A DNA stretch of 64,000 nt from Bradyrhizobium iriomotense (GCF_030160715.1 NZ_BSOW01000021.1:1-64000), one strand, 5' to 3'; positions 1 through 7,953 are shown, counted from the stretch's first letter. A program made the numbers and translations. Notes: generated from the sequence alone by a model not told the origin.

Positions 1-490
1 AGGCCCCGAACAGGCCGAGCAGCCCGTCGTCATTGGCGGAAAAGGCGGCGACGAGATCGCGCACCAGCGACATCACGCTGGCGCGCCGGGTGCGCTGATC
101 CTCCTCGACCGGCGCATCGCCGCGGATGATATGGCCGGCAAGCCGCGAGGCCGTCTTCTCGGAGATCACCACGCAGGGTTCGCGCAGCACGTCGGCGAGG
201 AAGGCGATCAGCACCTGCCCACGCTGGTTCAGCGCTTCCAGCCTGAAATTGACGCCAACGGTTTCGAGCTTGAGCGGCGGATCGGAGAAACCGAGGTCAA
301 AACTCTCGTAGCGGCCGGGCACGGTCGTGCCCGACGAGAGGACCACGCCGCGGCGGCGGTCGAGCAGATTGACGAGATCGTCGAGCCTGTTGGCACCGCC
401 GCTAAACTGCTCGGCCACGCGCGTGATCGCGAGACCCGCGCGGGTCACATGGTCGCTTCTGGCCGGGAGGGCAAAGACTGTCCTGTTCAT
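1..490 (-). CDS. trpE: Anthranilate synthase TrpE, N-terminal part (cut by window edge)
   Basis: The reading frame starts MNRTVFALPARSDHVTRAG and runs off the left edge after about 163 codons. The N-terminal stretch (FSGGANRLDDLVNLLDRR, then SSGTTVPGRYESFDLGF) is the pattern I recognise from the long rhizobial anthranilate synthase, in which TrpE and TrpG are fused. The fusion cannot be confirmed because the C-terminus is outside the window. The enzyme makes anthranilate from chorismate and glutamine in tryptophan synthesis. It sits behind a leader peptide and attenuator (positions 543-653), so it is probably controlled by attenuation. Confidence 0.9.
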   Translation of the reverse strand, partial: MNRTVFALPARSDHVTRAGLAITRVAEQFSGGANRLDDLVNLLDRRRGVVLSSGTTVPGRYESFDLGFSDPPLKLETVGVNFRLEALNQRGQVLIAFLADVLREPCVVISEKTASRLAGHIIRGDAPVEEDQRTRRASVMSLVRDLVAAFSANDDGLLGLFGA

Positions 491-542
491 GGTGTCCTCT
501 TACGAAACTTGCCGAGGGAACGCCACACAGGACAAACGATCA

Positions 543-566
543 GGCCGCCGCACTGCGTTGGCGACC
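543..566 (-). terminator. trp attenuator terminator hairpin
   Basis: On the minus strand GGTCGCC (560-566) pairs with GGCGGCC (543-549), with one G-U pair and a 10-nt loop. It is followed by TGATCGTTTG, a modest T-rich tail. It lies between the leader peptide and trpE, as expected for the attenuating terminator. Confidence 0.55.
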
Positions 567-599
567 TTCGACGATTTTGGGAAAAGAAATCGCACCGGC

Positions 600-615
600 C
601 ACCTCTTAGGAGGTG
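600..615 (-). promoter_or_regulatory. trp attenuator hairpin overlapping leader stop
   Basis: On the minus strand CACCTC and GAGGTG pair around CTAA, so the stem holds the last leader codons and the stop. A ribosome stalled at the two Trp codons would cover this stem and leave its 3' half free for an alternative pairing. Confidence 0.6.
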
Positions 616-653
616 CGCCACCAAAGACGGGACGGGCGGACGGCGGTGCTCAT
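606..653 (-). CDS. trpL: trp leader peptide (15 aa, tandem Trp)
   Basis: A 15-codon ORF upstream of trpE reads MSTAVRPSRLWWRTS and stops with TAA. The two adjacent Trp codons just before the stop are the hallmark of a transcription-attenuation leader. The codons after WW and the stop lie in a hairpin (600-615), and a second GC-rich hairpin (543-566) follows. There is no ribosome-binding site in front of the ATG, and the promoter ends about 8 nt upstream, which fits a leaderless mRNA like that described for Sinorhizobium meliloti trpL. In that species the leader RNA (rnTrpL) and peptide also act in trans; whether this copy does is unknown. Confidence 0.85.
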   Translation of the reverse strand: MSTAVRPSRLWWRTS

Positions 654-661
654 GGGGGAAC

Positions 662-690
662 TACACACCATGGCGCGGCGGCGGCGTCAA
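662..690 (-). promoter_or_regulatory. Probable promoter of trpL-trpE
   Basis: On the minus strand, TTGACG (685-690) is followed 17 nt later by TGTGTA (662-667). The -10-like box ends 8 nt before the ATG of the leader peptide, so transcription would begin at or next to the start codon. Confidence 0.5.
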
Positions 691-770
691 GGGCACAGTC
701 CTGATGCGCCTGCTTGAACGCCCCAACGACCCAGCGCGGCCCAGAACTCCCTTGCCGCCGGAGCCTAACC

Positions 771-998
771 TCACAGGCCACACTTCTTCCAGAGCGCGGC
801 CATCTCCTCGTCGCTGGCGAACTCGCCCCGTTCGGCTTCCGCGAAACCTTCGAGAACGGCGGCACGATGCTCTTCCGGCACAGAGAACAGATCACCATCA
901 GCAGCGACGATCTGCTCCAGCACCTCGGCGACGTAGGCCTGCCGATCCTCCGGCAGCTTTCGCACCTGCTCGACTGCGTCTTCCAGGACCTTGATCAT
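771..998 (-). CDS. Antitoxin-like small protein, no toxin partner seen
   Basis: 75 aa, starting MIKVLEDAVEQVRKLPEDRQ. The helical, charged N-terminus (repeated Val/Leu spacing, 'LPEDRQAYVAEVLEQI') and the end 'EEMAALWKKCGL' resemble addiction-module antitoxins of the small helical type that pair with RelE/ParE toxins. The sequence downstream (below 771) has no RelE/ParE-like frame; it goes straight into the trp promoter. It may be an orphan antitoxin or a stand-alone regulator. The function is inferred from composition only. Confidence 0.6.
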   Translation of the reverse strand: MIKVLEDAVEQVRKLPEDRQAYVAEVLEQIVAADGDLFSVPEEHRAAVLEGFAEAERGEFASDEEMAALWKKCGL

Positions 999-1030
999 GG
1001 AGCGAGTATACAGGAGTTCGGGGCCAGTAG

Positions 1031-1456
1031 CTAATACGCCCCGACCTCATATCCGATCGCCCGAAATCCGTTGTCGGGGACATAGCGGAATTCGAAGGTG
1101 AATTCGGAGTTCGTGTCATGCCAGGTCAGCGCGCAGTGCCCCTCGGGGAGTGACAGGAGTTTTGCGGTGTGCAGATGCTTGCGCATGAAGGGCGTGAACA
1201 ACGTGTCGTAGCGCTGCAGGAATTCGGCCTCGCTCTTGACCGGGCCGCTCTGAACGTCGTGCTTGCCTTCCGCCGACCAGAACTCGACGGGAAAGGAGAT
1301 CAGCTTGACGATGCGGCTCTTGTCGTTCGCATTCGCCGCGCCTTCGAAGTCGTTGCGGAAGGCCTGAAATTCCGGCCCGTTACAGGCGGGATCCTTGGCC
1401 CAACAAGGTGCCGCTAGGGCGGTCACGAATAATGATGCTATCAGGAAGGCCTTCAT
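1031..1456 (-). CDS. Exported protein of unknown function
   Basis: 141 aa with a classical signal peptide: MKAFLIASLFVTALAAPCWA, likely cut after CWA. The mature part (about 120 aa) has two cysteines, 'ACNGPEFQAF' near the N-terminus and 'GHCALTWHD' near the C-terminus, which may form a disulphide in the periplasm. The middle ('DKSRIVKLISFPVEFW') and the end ('FRYVPDNGFRAIGYEVGAY') suggest a small alpha-beta fold, perhaps NTF2-like, but I do not recognise a named family. It stands alone between the antitoxin-like gene and the hydrolase. Confidence 0.75.
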   Translation of the reverse strand: MKAFLIASLFVTALAAPCWAKDPACNGPEFQAFRNDFEGAANANDKSRIVKLISFPVEFWSAEGKHDVQSGPVKSEAEFLQRYDTLFTPFMRKHLHTAKLLSLPEGHCALTWHDTNSEFTFEFRYVPDNGFRAIGYEVGAY

Positions 1457-1570
1457 GGGGGGGGCTCGGCGCCGATGTGTTGGCTCCGGCGCGGCAGAGT
1501 CGTGACCGCGCCAAAGCAGCCGCCCGATTCCGGGCAGCCTGTCTTGTGTCGCATCAGCGCGCCGCTGCGT

Positions 1571-2245
1571 TCATCCCAGATGTTTCCTGAAGAACTCGGT
1601 CGCGCGGCCCCAGGCGAGCTCGGCGGCTTCGCGGTCGTGCACCGCCTGGCGCTGCTCGTTGACGAAGGCGTGCTCGGCGTCATAGCGGAACAGCTCGAGC
1701 GACTTGCCGGCTGCCTTCATGGCCTTTTCGAAGCCATTGACCAGCTCCGGCGTGCACCAATCGTCCTTGTTGGCGAAATGCGCCTGGAGCGGGATCTTGA
1801 CGTCAGCCGGCTTGGCCGCCTGCTCCGGCGGGATGCCGTAGAACACGACGCCGGCCGCAAGCTCCGGGATCTTGGTGGCGCCGATGATGGTCACAGCACC
1901 GCCCAGGCAAAAGCCGGTCAGCCCGACCTTGGCGCTGTTGCGCGCCAGGTATTGCGCGGCGCCGCGCACGGTCTGGGTGGTGGCATCCATGAAATCGAGC
2001 GAGTTCATCTCGCGATTGGCCGCATCCATGTCGTGATACGGCACCACCTTGCCCTTGTAGAGGTCGGGCGCCAGCGCATCGAAGCCGGCGAGCGCAAAGC
2101 GGTCGCACAGGCCCTTGATCTGGTCCGACAGCCCCCACCATTCCTGGATCACGACGACGCCCGGCGCGTTGCCGCGCGCGGTATTGGCGAGATAGCCCGA
2201 CGCATCCTTGCCGTCCGGACGCTTGAAGGTGATGACGGTGCCCAT
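1571..2245 (-). CDS. Dienelactone hydrolase family protein
   Basis: 224 aa alpha/beta hydrolase. The catalytic triad of dienelactone hydrolases is visible: Cys113 in GFCLGGA, Asp161 or Asp162 in NKDDW, and His192 in EHAF; Glu35 in QEWWG matches the conserved Glu that activates the Cys. The family hydrolyses cyclic dienelactones or related esters; the substrate here is unknown and no aromatic-degradation genes are next to it. I chose the ATG at 2245 because GGAGGA lies just upstream and family homology starts there; an open frame continues upstream through repeat DNA and is not coding. Confidence 0.9.
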   Translation of the reverse strand: MGTVITFKRPDGKDASGYLANTARGNAPGVVVIQEWWGLSDQIKGLCDRFALAGFDALAPDLYKGKVVPYHDMDAANREMNSLDFMDATTQTVRGAAQYLARNSAKVGLTGFCLGGAVTIIGATKIPELAAGVVFYGIPPEQAAKPADVKIPLQAHFANKDDWCTPELVNGFEKAMKAAGKSLELFRYDAEHAFVNEQRQAVHDREAAELAWGRATEFFRKHLG

Positions 2246-2330
2246 GCTTTCCTCCGACGAGTTTCTGGGGGACGTTGCAGGTATTTTGGCCGCTGCGCGA
2301 GCGATAGGCAATCGCCGCCCCATACAAACT

Positions 2331-2464
2331 CTCGTGCCCCGGATGCTGCGCAGCGCGCGGCATCTTTGCGGCGTGATGCGCTGCTGATCCGGGGCCCAGC
2401 CACGAGCAGGCTGGGTCCCGGTTCTGCGGCACCGTTGCACGCTGCGCCGCGCCCGGGACACGAG
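2331..2464. repeat. Intergenic palindromic repeat (CTCGTGCCCCGG type)
   Basis: Begins CTCGTGCCCCGG and ends CCCGGGACACGAG, so the ends are inverted copies. The inside holds further GC-rich inverted segments (GATCCGGGGCCC / GCTGGGTCCCGG). This type recurs between genes in Bradyrhizobium and relatives, from memory. It lies between the hydrolase start and the bc1 terminator. Confidence 0.65.
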
Positions 2465-2480
2465 GGAGTGCAACTAACAA

Positions 2481-2504
2481 AAAAGCCCCCTTGCGGGGGC
2501 TTTT
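2481..2504. terminator. Bidirectional rho-independent terminator after fbcH
   Basis: AAAAGCCCCC, loop TTGC, GGGGGCTTTT: a perfect 10-bp inverted repeat, with A-runs on one side and T-runs on the other. It works for the minus-strand fbcFH operon, which ends 25 nt away. Confidence 0.9.
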
Positions 2505-2528
2505 CTATTTCTCTCGCTATTCGGCCGC

Positions 2529-4592
2529 TCAGTGCGCGTCGGCCCAGACCTTCTTCTTGGTGAAGTACATCAGACCGGTGAAGATGATCAGGAACACGAA
2601 CACCTGGAAGCCGAGCTGCTTGCGCGCCTCCATGTGCGGCTCCGCGGTCCACATCAGGAACGTGGTGACGTCCTTGGCATATTGCGCGACCGTGGTCGGC
2701 GAGCCGTCGTCATAGGTGACTTGGCCGTCGCTGAGCGGCTTCGGCATCTTGATGGCGTGGCCCGGGAAGTACTTGTTGAAGTAGGAGCCCTCCGGGATGG
2801 TCACGCCTTCCGGCACCTTCTCCTCAAAGCCCTGCAAGACCGCCGCGACGTAGTCCGGGCCCTGCTCCTGGTACTGGGTGAAGAAGTCGAAGATGAACCA
2901 GGGGAAGCCGCGGCCGTAGGAGCGCGCCTTGGTGATCAGCGACAGGTCGGGCGGCGCCGCACCGCCGTTCGCCGCGCGAGCCGCCTGCTCGTTCGGGAAG
3001 GGCGACGGGAAGTAGTCCGCCGGCCGGCCCGGACGCTCGAACATCTCGCCCTGGTCGTTCGGACCGTCCTTGATCTTGTACTCGGAGGCGAACGCCGACG
3101 CCTGCGCCACGGAATAGCCGGGGCCGCCGGCCTCCGCGAGGTTGCGGAAGGCGACATAGGACAGGCCGTGGCAGTTGGCGCAGACCTCCTTGTAGACCTT
3201 CAGGCCACGCTGGAGCGCGCCGCGGTCGAACTTGCCGAACGGACCGGCGAACGACCACTTGATGCCCGGCGGCCTGTCGGAGCCTTCCGAAGCGCGCGCG
3301 TCCCCGAGCGTGCCGGCGAACAGGGCGCCGGCAGCGACCAGCGCGACCGCGATGGAGACCGCGACCTTGCCGCCCTTGGCCAGCACCGCGTCTGCGATCG
3401 AGTTCGGCACCGGCCGCGGGGTCTCGATGCGCGAGAGCAGCGGCAGCACGATCAGGAAGTAGGCGAAGTAGCAGACCGTCAGGACACGGCCGGCGATCAC
3501 GTAGATGCCCTCCGGCGGCTGCGCGCCGAGATAGCCGAGCAGGATGCAGACCACGACGAAGATCCAGAAGAACTGCTTGGCCAGCGGGCGATACTTCATC
3601 GATCGGGTCTTGGCGCTGTCGAGCCAGGGCAGGAATGCCAGCACGATGATCGCCGAGAACATCGCGATGACGCCTGCCAGCTTGTTCGGGATCGAGCGCA
3701 GGATCGCGTAGAACGGCAGGTAGTACCATTCCGGCACGATGTGCGGCGGCGTCACGCCCGGATTCGCCGGGATGTAGTTGTCGGCGTCGCCGAGATAGTT
3801 CGGCATGTAGAAGATGAACCAGGAATAGAAGATCACGAAGCAGGACACGCCGAACAGGTCCTTGATCGTCGCATACGGCGTGAACGCCACCGTGTCCTTT
3901 TCCGTCTTGGCTTCGACGCCGTCCGGATTGTTCTGGCCGGCGACGTGCAGCGCCCAGACGTGCAGGACGACGACGCCCGCAATCAGGAACGGCAGCAGAT
4001 AGTGCAGCGAGAAGAAGCGGTTCAGCGTCGGGTTGCCGACGGAGTAGCCGCCCCAGAGCAGCGTCACGATGCTCTCACCGAAATAGGGAATGGCGGAGAA
4101 CAGGTTGGTGATGACGGTGGCGCCCCAGAAGCTCATCTGGCCCCACGGCAGCACGTAGCCCATGAAGCCGGTCGCCATCATCAGGAGGTAGATGATGACG
4201 CCGAGAATCCACAGCACCTCGCGCGGCTCCTTGTAGGAGCCGTAGTACAGGCCGCGCAGCATGTGGACGTAGACGGCGAAGAAGAACATCGACGCGCCGC
4301 AGGCGTGCATGTTGCGGAGTAGCCAGCCGTAGTTCACGTCGCGCACGATCAGCTCGACCGAGCGGAAGGCGAGATCGGCGTGCGGCGTGTAGTGCATCGC
4401 CAGGATCACGCCGGTGACGATCTGCATCCCGAGCATGAAGGACAGGATGGCGCCGAAGGTCCACCAGTAGTTCAGGTTACGCGGCGTCGGATAGGCGACG
4501 AACGAGGAGTGCATAAGACCAAAGATCGGCAGCCGCCGCTCGATCCATTTCAGGGCTGGATTGCTCGGCTGGTAGTCGGAGGGTCCGCTCAT
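2529..4592 (-). CDS. fbcH: Cytochrome b / cytochrome c1 fusion precursor of the bc1 complex
   Basis: 687 aa. Residues 1 to about 400 are a full cytochrome b with multiple membrane helices and haem-ligand regions such as NMHACGASMFFFAVYVHML, plus PEWYYLPFYAILRS near the quinol site. Around residues 400-432 a hydrophobic stretch ending ARASEG acts as an internal signal sequence. The rest is cytochrome c1, with the haem-binding CANCH at about 470-474 and a C-terminal anchor (FLIIFTGLMYFTKKK). The b/c1 polyprotein split after export is established for B. japonicum FbcH. The complex oxidises quinol and reduces cytochrome c. ATG at 4592 gives the expected length. Confidence 0.97.
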   Translation of the reverse strand: MSGPSDYQPSNPALKWIERRLPIFGLMHSSFVAYPTPRNLNYWWTFGAILSFMLGMQIVTGVILAMHYTPHADLAFRSVELIVRDVNYGWLLRNMHACGASMFFFAVYVHMLRGLYYGSYKEPREVLWILGVIIYLLMMATGFMGYVLPWGQMSFWGATVITNLFSAIPYFGESIVTLLWGGYSVGNPTLNRFFSLHYLLPFLIAGVVVLHVWALHVAGQNNPDGVEAKTEKDTVAFTPYATIKDLFGVSCFVIFYSWFIFYMPNYLGDADNYIPANPGVTPPHIVPEWYYLPFYAILRSIPNKLAGVIAMFSAIIVLAFLPWLDSAKTRSMKYRPLAKQFFWIFVVVCILLGYLGAQPPEGIYVIAGRVLTVCYFAYFLIVLPLLSRIETPRPVPNSIADAVLAKGGKVAVSIAVALVAAGALFAGTLGDARASEGSDRPPGIKWSFAGPFGKFDRGALQRGLKVYKEVCANCHGLSYVAFRNLAEAGGPGYSVAQASAFASEYKIKDGPNDQGEMFERPGRPADYFPSPFPNEQAARAANGGAAPPDLSLITKARSYGRGFPWFIFDFFTQYQEQGPDYVAAVLQGFEEKVPEGVTIPEGSYFNKYFPGHAIKMPKPLSDGQVTYDDGSPTTVAQYAKDVTTFLMWTAEPHMEARKQLGFQVFVFLIIFTGLMYFTKKKVWADAH

Positions 4593-4654
4593 GATGCGAT
4601 CCTGAGGAAATAAACGACGCGACGGCACGAAGCTTCGGGCGCGGGGTCCGAAGC

Positions 4655-5185
4655 TCAGCCGATCTGGATTTTGGTGTCGGAGACGAACTGATAGGGCGGC
4701 ACCGGCAGGTTTGCGGGTGCGGGCCCCTGGCGGATACGCCCCGAGGAATCGTACTGCGAGCCGTGGCAGGGGCAGAAGAAGCCGTCGTAATTGCCCTCAT
4801 GCGCGATCGGGATGCAGCCGAGATGGGTGCAGATGCCGATCACGACCAGCCACTGCTCGTGCCCGGCCTTGACCCGCGCCTCGTCGGATTGCGGATCGGG
4901 CAGGCTCGCGACGTTGACCGCGCGCGCCTCTTCGATCTGCTTCTTGGTGCGATGGCTGATGTAGATCGGCTTGCCGCGCCAGAACACCTTGATGTCCTGG
5001 CCTTCGGCCACCGGGGTCAGATCGACCTCGATCGGCGCGCCGGCGGCGATCGTCGAGGCGTCCGGATTCATCTGGGAAATGAACGGCCAGAGCGTCGCAA
5101 CACCCCCCACTGCCGCTGCTGCCCCCGTTGCAACGAAAAGGAAATCACGGCGTGTCGGATGGTCCGCCGAAGACGCTGTCGTCAC
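4655..5185 (-). CDS. fbcF: Ubiquinol-cytochrome c reductase Rieske iron-sulphur subunit
   Basis: 176 aa. The N-terminus carries a twin-arginine motif (TRRDFLFVATG, residues 11-21) and one hydrophobic anchor, as for Tat-exported Rieske proteins. The two cluster-binding loops are CTHLGC (119-124) and CPCHGS (138-143), giving the two Cys and two His ligands of the [2Fe-2S] centre. It is first gene of the operon, 62 nt before fbcH. The start codon is GTG. Confidence 0.97.
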   Translation of the reverse strand: MTTASSADHPTRRDFLFVATGAAAAVGGVATLWPFISQMNPDASTIAAGAPIEVDLTPVAEGQDIKVFWRGKPIYISHRTKKQIEEARAVNVASLPDPQSDEARVKAGHEQWLVVIGICTHLGCIPIAHEGNYDGFFCPCHGSQYDSSGRIRQGPAPANLPVPPYQFVSDTKIQIG

Positions 5186-5464
5186 GATTCCAACCCTTTC
5201 TTCTTATGCGACCGGCGGAACCGCCCCAGGGGGCGCCCAAAGGTCCCCGGAACTGGCTGCCGGCGCCCGCGGCCCCCCGCGGCGGCAGAACTTTGCTTGA
5301 TCCGCGCCAAAACGAGCGAAACAGCAGTCCAGAATCGTTCTATTGGCACCCTTGCCGGGCGAGCGCAAGCCCGCTATCGGCGCGCAAGCGTGCAATGCAC
5401 GAATTCCGCGGCCAGCGATGTTTTATTGAGACATTTCCGGTCCGCACCAACCCCGTCGCAGCCC

Positions 5465-5923
5465 ATGCAGATAGCGCTCTTCCAGCCCGACATCCCCCAG
5501 AACACCGGCACGATTCTCAGGCTCTGTGCCTGTCTGGACATGGCCGCCCATATCATCGAGCCGGCGGGTTTTCCCGTCTCCGACCGCTTGTTCCGCCGGG
5601 CGGGAATGGACTATCTGGACCAGGTCAGCGTGAGCCGTCACGACTCCTGGTCGAAATTTGAGGCATGGCGCACGGAACAGGGGTACCGGCTGCTGCTGTT
5701 CACCACCAAGGGCGCGACCAACTATCTTGATTTTCGCTACCAGCCGTCGGACATCCTGCTGCTCGGGCGCGAGAGCGCAGGGGTCACCGACGAGGTGGTC
5801 GCGGCCGCGGATGCGCGGCTCGTCATCCCGATCAAGCCGGGGCTGCGCTCGCTCAATGTGGCGATGACCGCGGCGATGGCCGCAGGCGAAGCGCTGCGGC
5901 AGACCCGCACCCCTCAGGCCTAG
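5465..5923 (+). CDS. trmL: tRNA (cytidine(34)-2'-O)-methyltransferase TrmL
   Basis: 152 aa SPOUT-class methyltransferase. The start (MQIALFQPDIPQNTGTILRL) and the C-terminal knot (DILLLGRESAGV, then IPIKPGLRSLNVAMTAAMA) are characteristic of TrmL, which 2'-O-methylates the wobble base of certain leucine tRNAs using SAM. The ATG at 5465 is chosen because family homology begins there, although the frame is open far upstream. Divergent from fbcF with a 279-bp shared upstream region, in which I see no clear site. Confidence 0.93.
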   Translation: MQIALFQPDIPQNTGTILRLCACLDMAAHIIEPAGFPVSDRLFRRAGMDYLDQVSVSRHDSWSKFEAWRTEQGYRLLLFTTKGATNYLDFRYQPSDILLLGRESAGVTDEVVAAADARLVIPIKPGLRSLNVAMTAAMAAGEALRQTRTPQA

Positions 5924-5938
5924 AGCTTTAAGGAGAGC

Positions 5939-6598
5939 ATGGTGAGTTACGCGGTCAAGGAAATCTTCCTGACCCTGCAAGGCGAAGGCGCCCATGCCGG
6001 GCGCGCGGCGGTGTTCTGCCGTTTTGCCGGCTGCAACCTCTGGAGCGGCCGCGAGGCCGACCGCGCCGGTGCCGTCTGCCAGTTCTGCGACACGGATTTC
6101 GTCGGCACCGATGGCACGCTGGGCGGACGCTACGCCACGGCGGAGGACCTTGCGGCGACGATCGCCGCGCAATGGACGGGAACCCAAAAACAAGATCACG
6201 GACAACATCAAGGTAACCGTTATGTCGTGCTGACCGGTGGCGAGCCGCTCTTGCAGGTAGACGGCGCGCTGGTCGATGCGCTACACGGCAACGGCTTCGA
6301 GATCGGGGTCGAGACCAACGGCACGATCCTTCCGCCTGATGGCCTCGACTGGATCTGCGTCAGTCCGAAGGCGGGAAGCGATCTCGTCGTGCGGCGCGGT
6401 CACGAGTTGAAGCTGGTCTATCCGCAAGCGCTGGCGCTGCCGGAAGCTTTCGAAGGCCTCGCCTTCGAGCGGTTCTCGCTGCAACCGATGGACGGGCCTG
6501 AGGTGGCCGAGAACACCGCGCGCGCCATCGACTATTGCCTGCGCCACCCGCAATGGCGGCTCAGCGTGCAAACACACAAGACGCTCGGCATCAGATAG
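5939..6598 (+). CDS. queE: 7-carboxy-7-deazaguanine synthase
   Basis: 219 aa radical-SAM enzyme of the queuosine precursor pathway; it turns 6-carboxytetrahydropterin into 7-carboxy-7-deazaguanine. The cluster motif is Cys32-X14-Cys47-X2-Cys50 (GCNLW...GAVCQFCDTDF), the longer CX14CX2C variant known for some QueE proteins. GEGAHAGRAAVFCRFAGC and TGGEPLLQ also match. AGGAGAG lies just before the ATG. It is followed after 16 nt by queD. Confidence 0.95.
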   Translation: MVSYAVKEIFLTLQGEGAHAGRAAVFCRFAGCNLWSGREADRAGAVCQFCDTDFVGTDGTLGGRYATAEDLAATIAAQWTGTQKQDHGQHQGNRYVVLTGGEPLLQVDGALVDALHGNGFEIGVETNGTILPPDGLDWICVSPKAGSDLVVRRGHELKLVYPQALALPEAFEGLAFERFSLQPMDGPEVAENTARAIDYCLRHPQWRLSVQTHKTLGIR

Positions 6599-6614
6599 GA
6601 CTGACGTTCACAAG

Positions 6615-6980
6615 ATGTGGGAATTGACGAAATCATTCCGCTTCGAGGCGGCGCACACGCTGTCGGGCACGACCTTTGGCGCGGCGAGCGAGGAGATTCA
6701 CGGCCATTCCTTCCGCGCCGAGGTGAGCTTGCGCGGCACGCCGGATCCGGTGACCGGCATGGTGGTGGATCTCGGCCTCCTCCAGCGCGCGATCGAGGAC
6801 GTTCGGCTGACGCTCGACCACAAGTTTCTCAACAAGATCGAGGCACTGGGTGTCCCGACGCTTGAAAACCTCTCGCGCTTCGTCTGGGAGCGCCTTGCGC
6901 ATCTCGGCGGGCTGACCCGCGTCAGCATCCATCGCGACAGTTGCAACGAGAGCTGCACCTATTACGGTCCGCAAGAATAG
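6615..6980 (+). CDS. queD: 6-carboxytetrahydropterin synthase QueD-like (variant active site)
   Basis: 121 aa PTPS/QueD family protein. The zinc ligands are His14 (EAAH), His29 and His31 (HGH); the catalytic pair Asp68-His69 is in LTLDHKFLN, and PTLEN follows. Odd: the catalytic Cys of E. coli QueD (CGRLHGH) is replaced, the same stretch reading SEEIHGH (Ser25-Glu26). That gives an ExxHGH pattern like the PTPS-III subgroup, and the pterin-anchoring Glu (KETC in E. coli) is Asp108 (RDSC). Location next to queE still favours a role in queuosine synthesis, with possible side activity in folate synthesis. The rest of the pathway (queC, queF) is not in the window. Confidence 0.88.
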   Translation: MWELTKSFRFEAAHTLSGTTFGAASEEIHGHSFRAEVSLRGTPDPVTGMVVDLGLLQRAIEDVRLTLDHKFLNKIEALGVPTLENLSRFVWERLAHLGGLTRVSIHRDSCNESCTYYGPQE

Positions 6981-6996
6981 CGGCAAGACTAGACTT

Positions 6997-7032
6997 CGTA
7001 GGGTGGGCAAAGCCTAGCGTGCCCACCCTACG
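6997..7032. repeat. 13-bp perfect inverted repeat between queD and hemF
   Basis: CGTAGGGTGGGCA (6997-7009) and TGCCCACCCTACG (7020-7032) around AAGCCTAGCG. The type recurs between genes in Bradyrhizobium, from memory. It has no T-tract, so a terminator role is possible but not shown. Confidence 0.75.
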
Positions 7033-7059
7033 CGACGCTCCGCTTGGTTGGCGACGGGA

Positions 7060-7953
7060 ATGCAGATGGACGTATCGATAATCGAGGACCGCAAGGCACG
7101 CGCGCGGGGCTGGTTTGAGTCTCTGCGCGACGACATCTGCGCAAGCTTCGAGCGGCTTGAGGACGACGCGCCGCAAGCACTCTATCCCGATGCGGCCGGC
7201 CGTTTCGTGCGCACGCCGTGGCAGCGCACCGATCACACCGGCGCGCCCGGCGGCGGCGGCGTGATGTCGATGATGTATGGCCGCCTGTTCGAGAAGGTCG
7301 GCGTGCATTGCTCGACCGTGCATGGCGAGTTCGCGCCCGAATTCCGCGCGCAGATCCCCGGCGCGGCGGACGATCCGCGGTTCTGGGCGTCGGGCATCTC
7401 GCTGATCGCGCATATGCGCAATCCGAACGTGCCGGCCGTGCACATGAACACGCGCTTCGTGGTCACGACGAAAGCCTGGTTCGGCGGCGGCGCCGATTTG
7501 ACGCCGGTGCTCGACCGGCGGCGCACGCAGGAGGATGCGGACACGGTCGCCTTCCACGCCGCGATGCAGGAGGCCTGCACCGGGCCGAACGGCGTCGCCG
7601 ACTACGACAAGTACCGGAAATGGTGCGACGAGTATTTCTATCTTCCGCACCGGAAAGAGGCCCGCGGCATCGGCGGCATCTTCTACGACTGGCACGACAG
7701 CGGCGATTGGGAAGCCGATCTCGCCTTCACCCAGGACGTCGGCCGCGCCTTCCTGAAGATCTATCCGGAGCTCGTGCGGCGCAATTTCGCGGCCGCCTGG
7801 ACGGCTGCCGATCGCGAGGAGCAGCTGGTCCGGCGCGGACGCTACGTCGAGTTCAACCTGCTCTACGACCGCGGCACCATCTTCGGGCTGAAGACCGGCG
7901 GCAATGTGGATTCGATCCTGTCGTCGCTGCCGCCGGAAGTGAAATGGCCATGA
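7060..7953 (+). CDS. hemF: Oxygen-dependent coproporphyrinogen III oxidase
   Basis: 297 aa. It oxidatively decarboxylates coproporphyrinogen III to protoporphyrinogen IX in haem synthesis. Family signatures: GGGGVMSMMYGRLFEKVG, the VHMNTRF segment, WFGGGADLTP, and the long KWCDEYFYLPHRKEARG followed by GGIFYDW. The C-terminus (RYVEFNLLYDRGTIFGLKTGGN) is typical. I start at ATG 7060; an in-frame TTG at 7048 has no better support. Its stop overlaps the next ATG (ATGA), so the HAD gene is probably co-translated. Confidence 0.95.
   Translation: MQMDVSIIEDRKARARGWFESLRDDICASFERLEDDAPQALYPDAAGRFVRTPWQRTDHTGAPGGGGVMSMMYGRLFEKVGVHCSTVHGEFAPEFRAQIPGAADDPRFWASGISLIAHMRNPNVPAVHMNTRFVVTTKAWFGGGADLTPVLDRRRTQEDADTVAFHAAMQEACTGPNGVADYDKYRKWCDEYFYLPHRKEARGIGGIFYDWHDSGDWEADLAFTQDVGRAFLKIYPELVRRNFAAAWTAADREEQLVRRGRYVEFNLLYDRGTIFGLKTGGNVDSILSSLPPEVKWP

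Noticed and set aside
131..994. Long plus-strand open frames across the trpE region
   Set aside because: They are antisense to trpE, the leader and the antitoxin-like gene, with no family features and Arg/Pro-rich content as in GC-rich shadow frames.
2532..4322. 596-codon plus-strand frame opposite fbcH
   Set aside because: Exact antisense of a certain gene; Arg/Asp/His-rich with no fold-like pattern.
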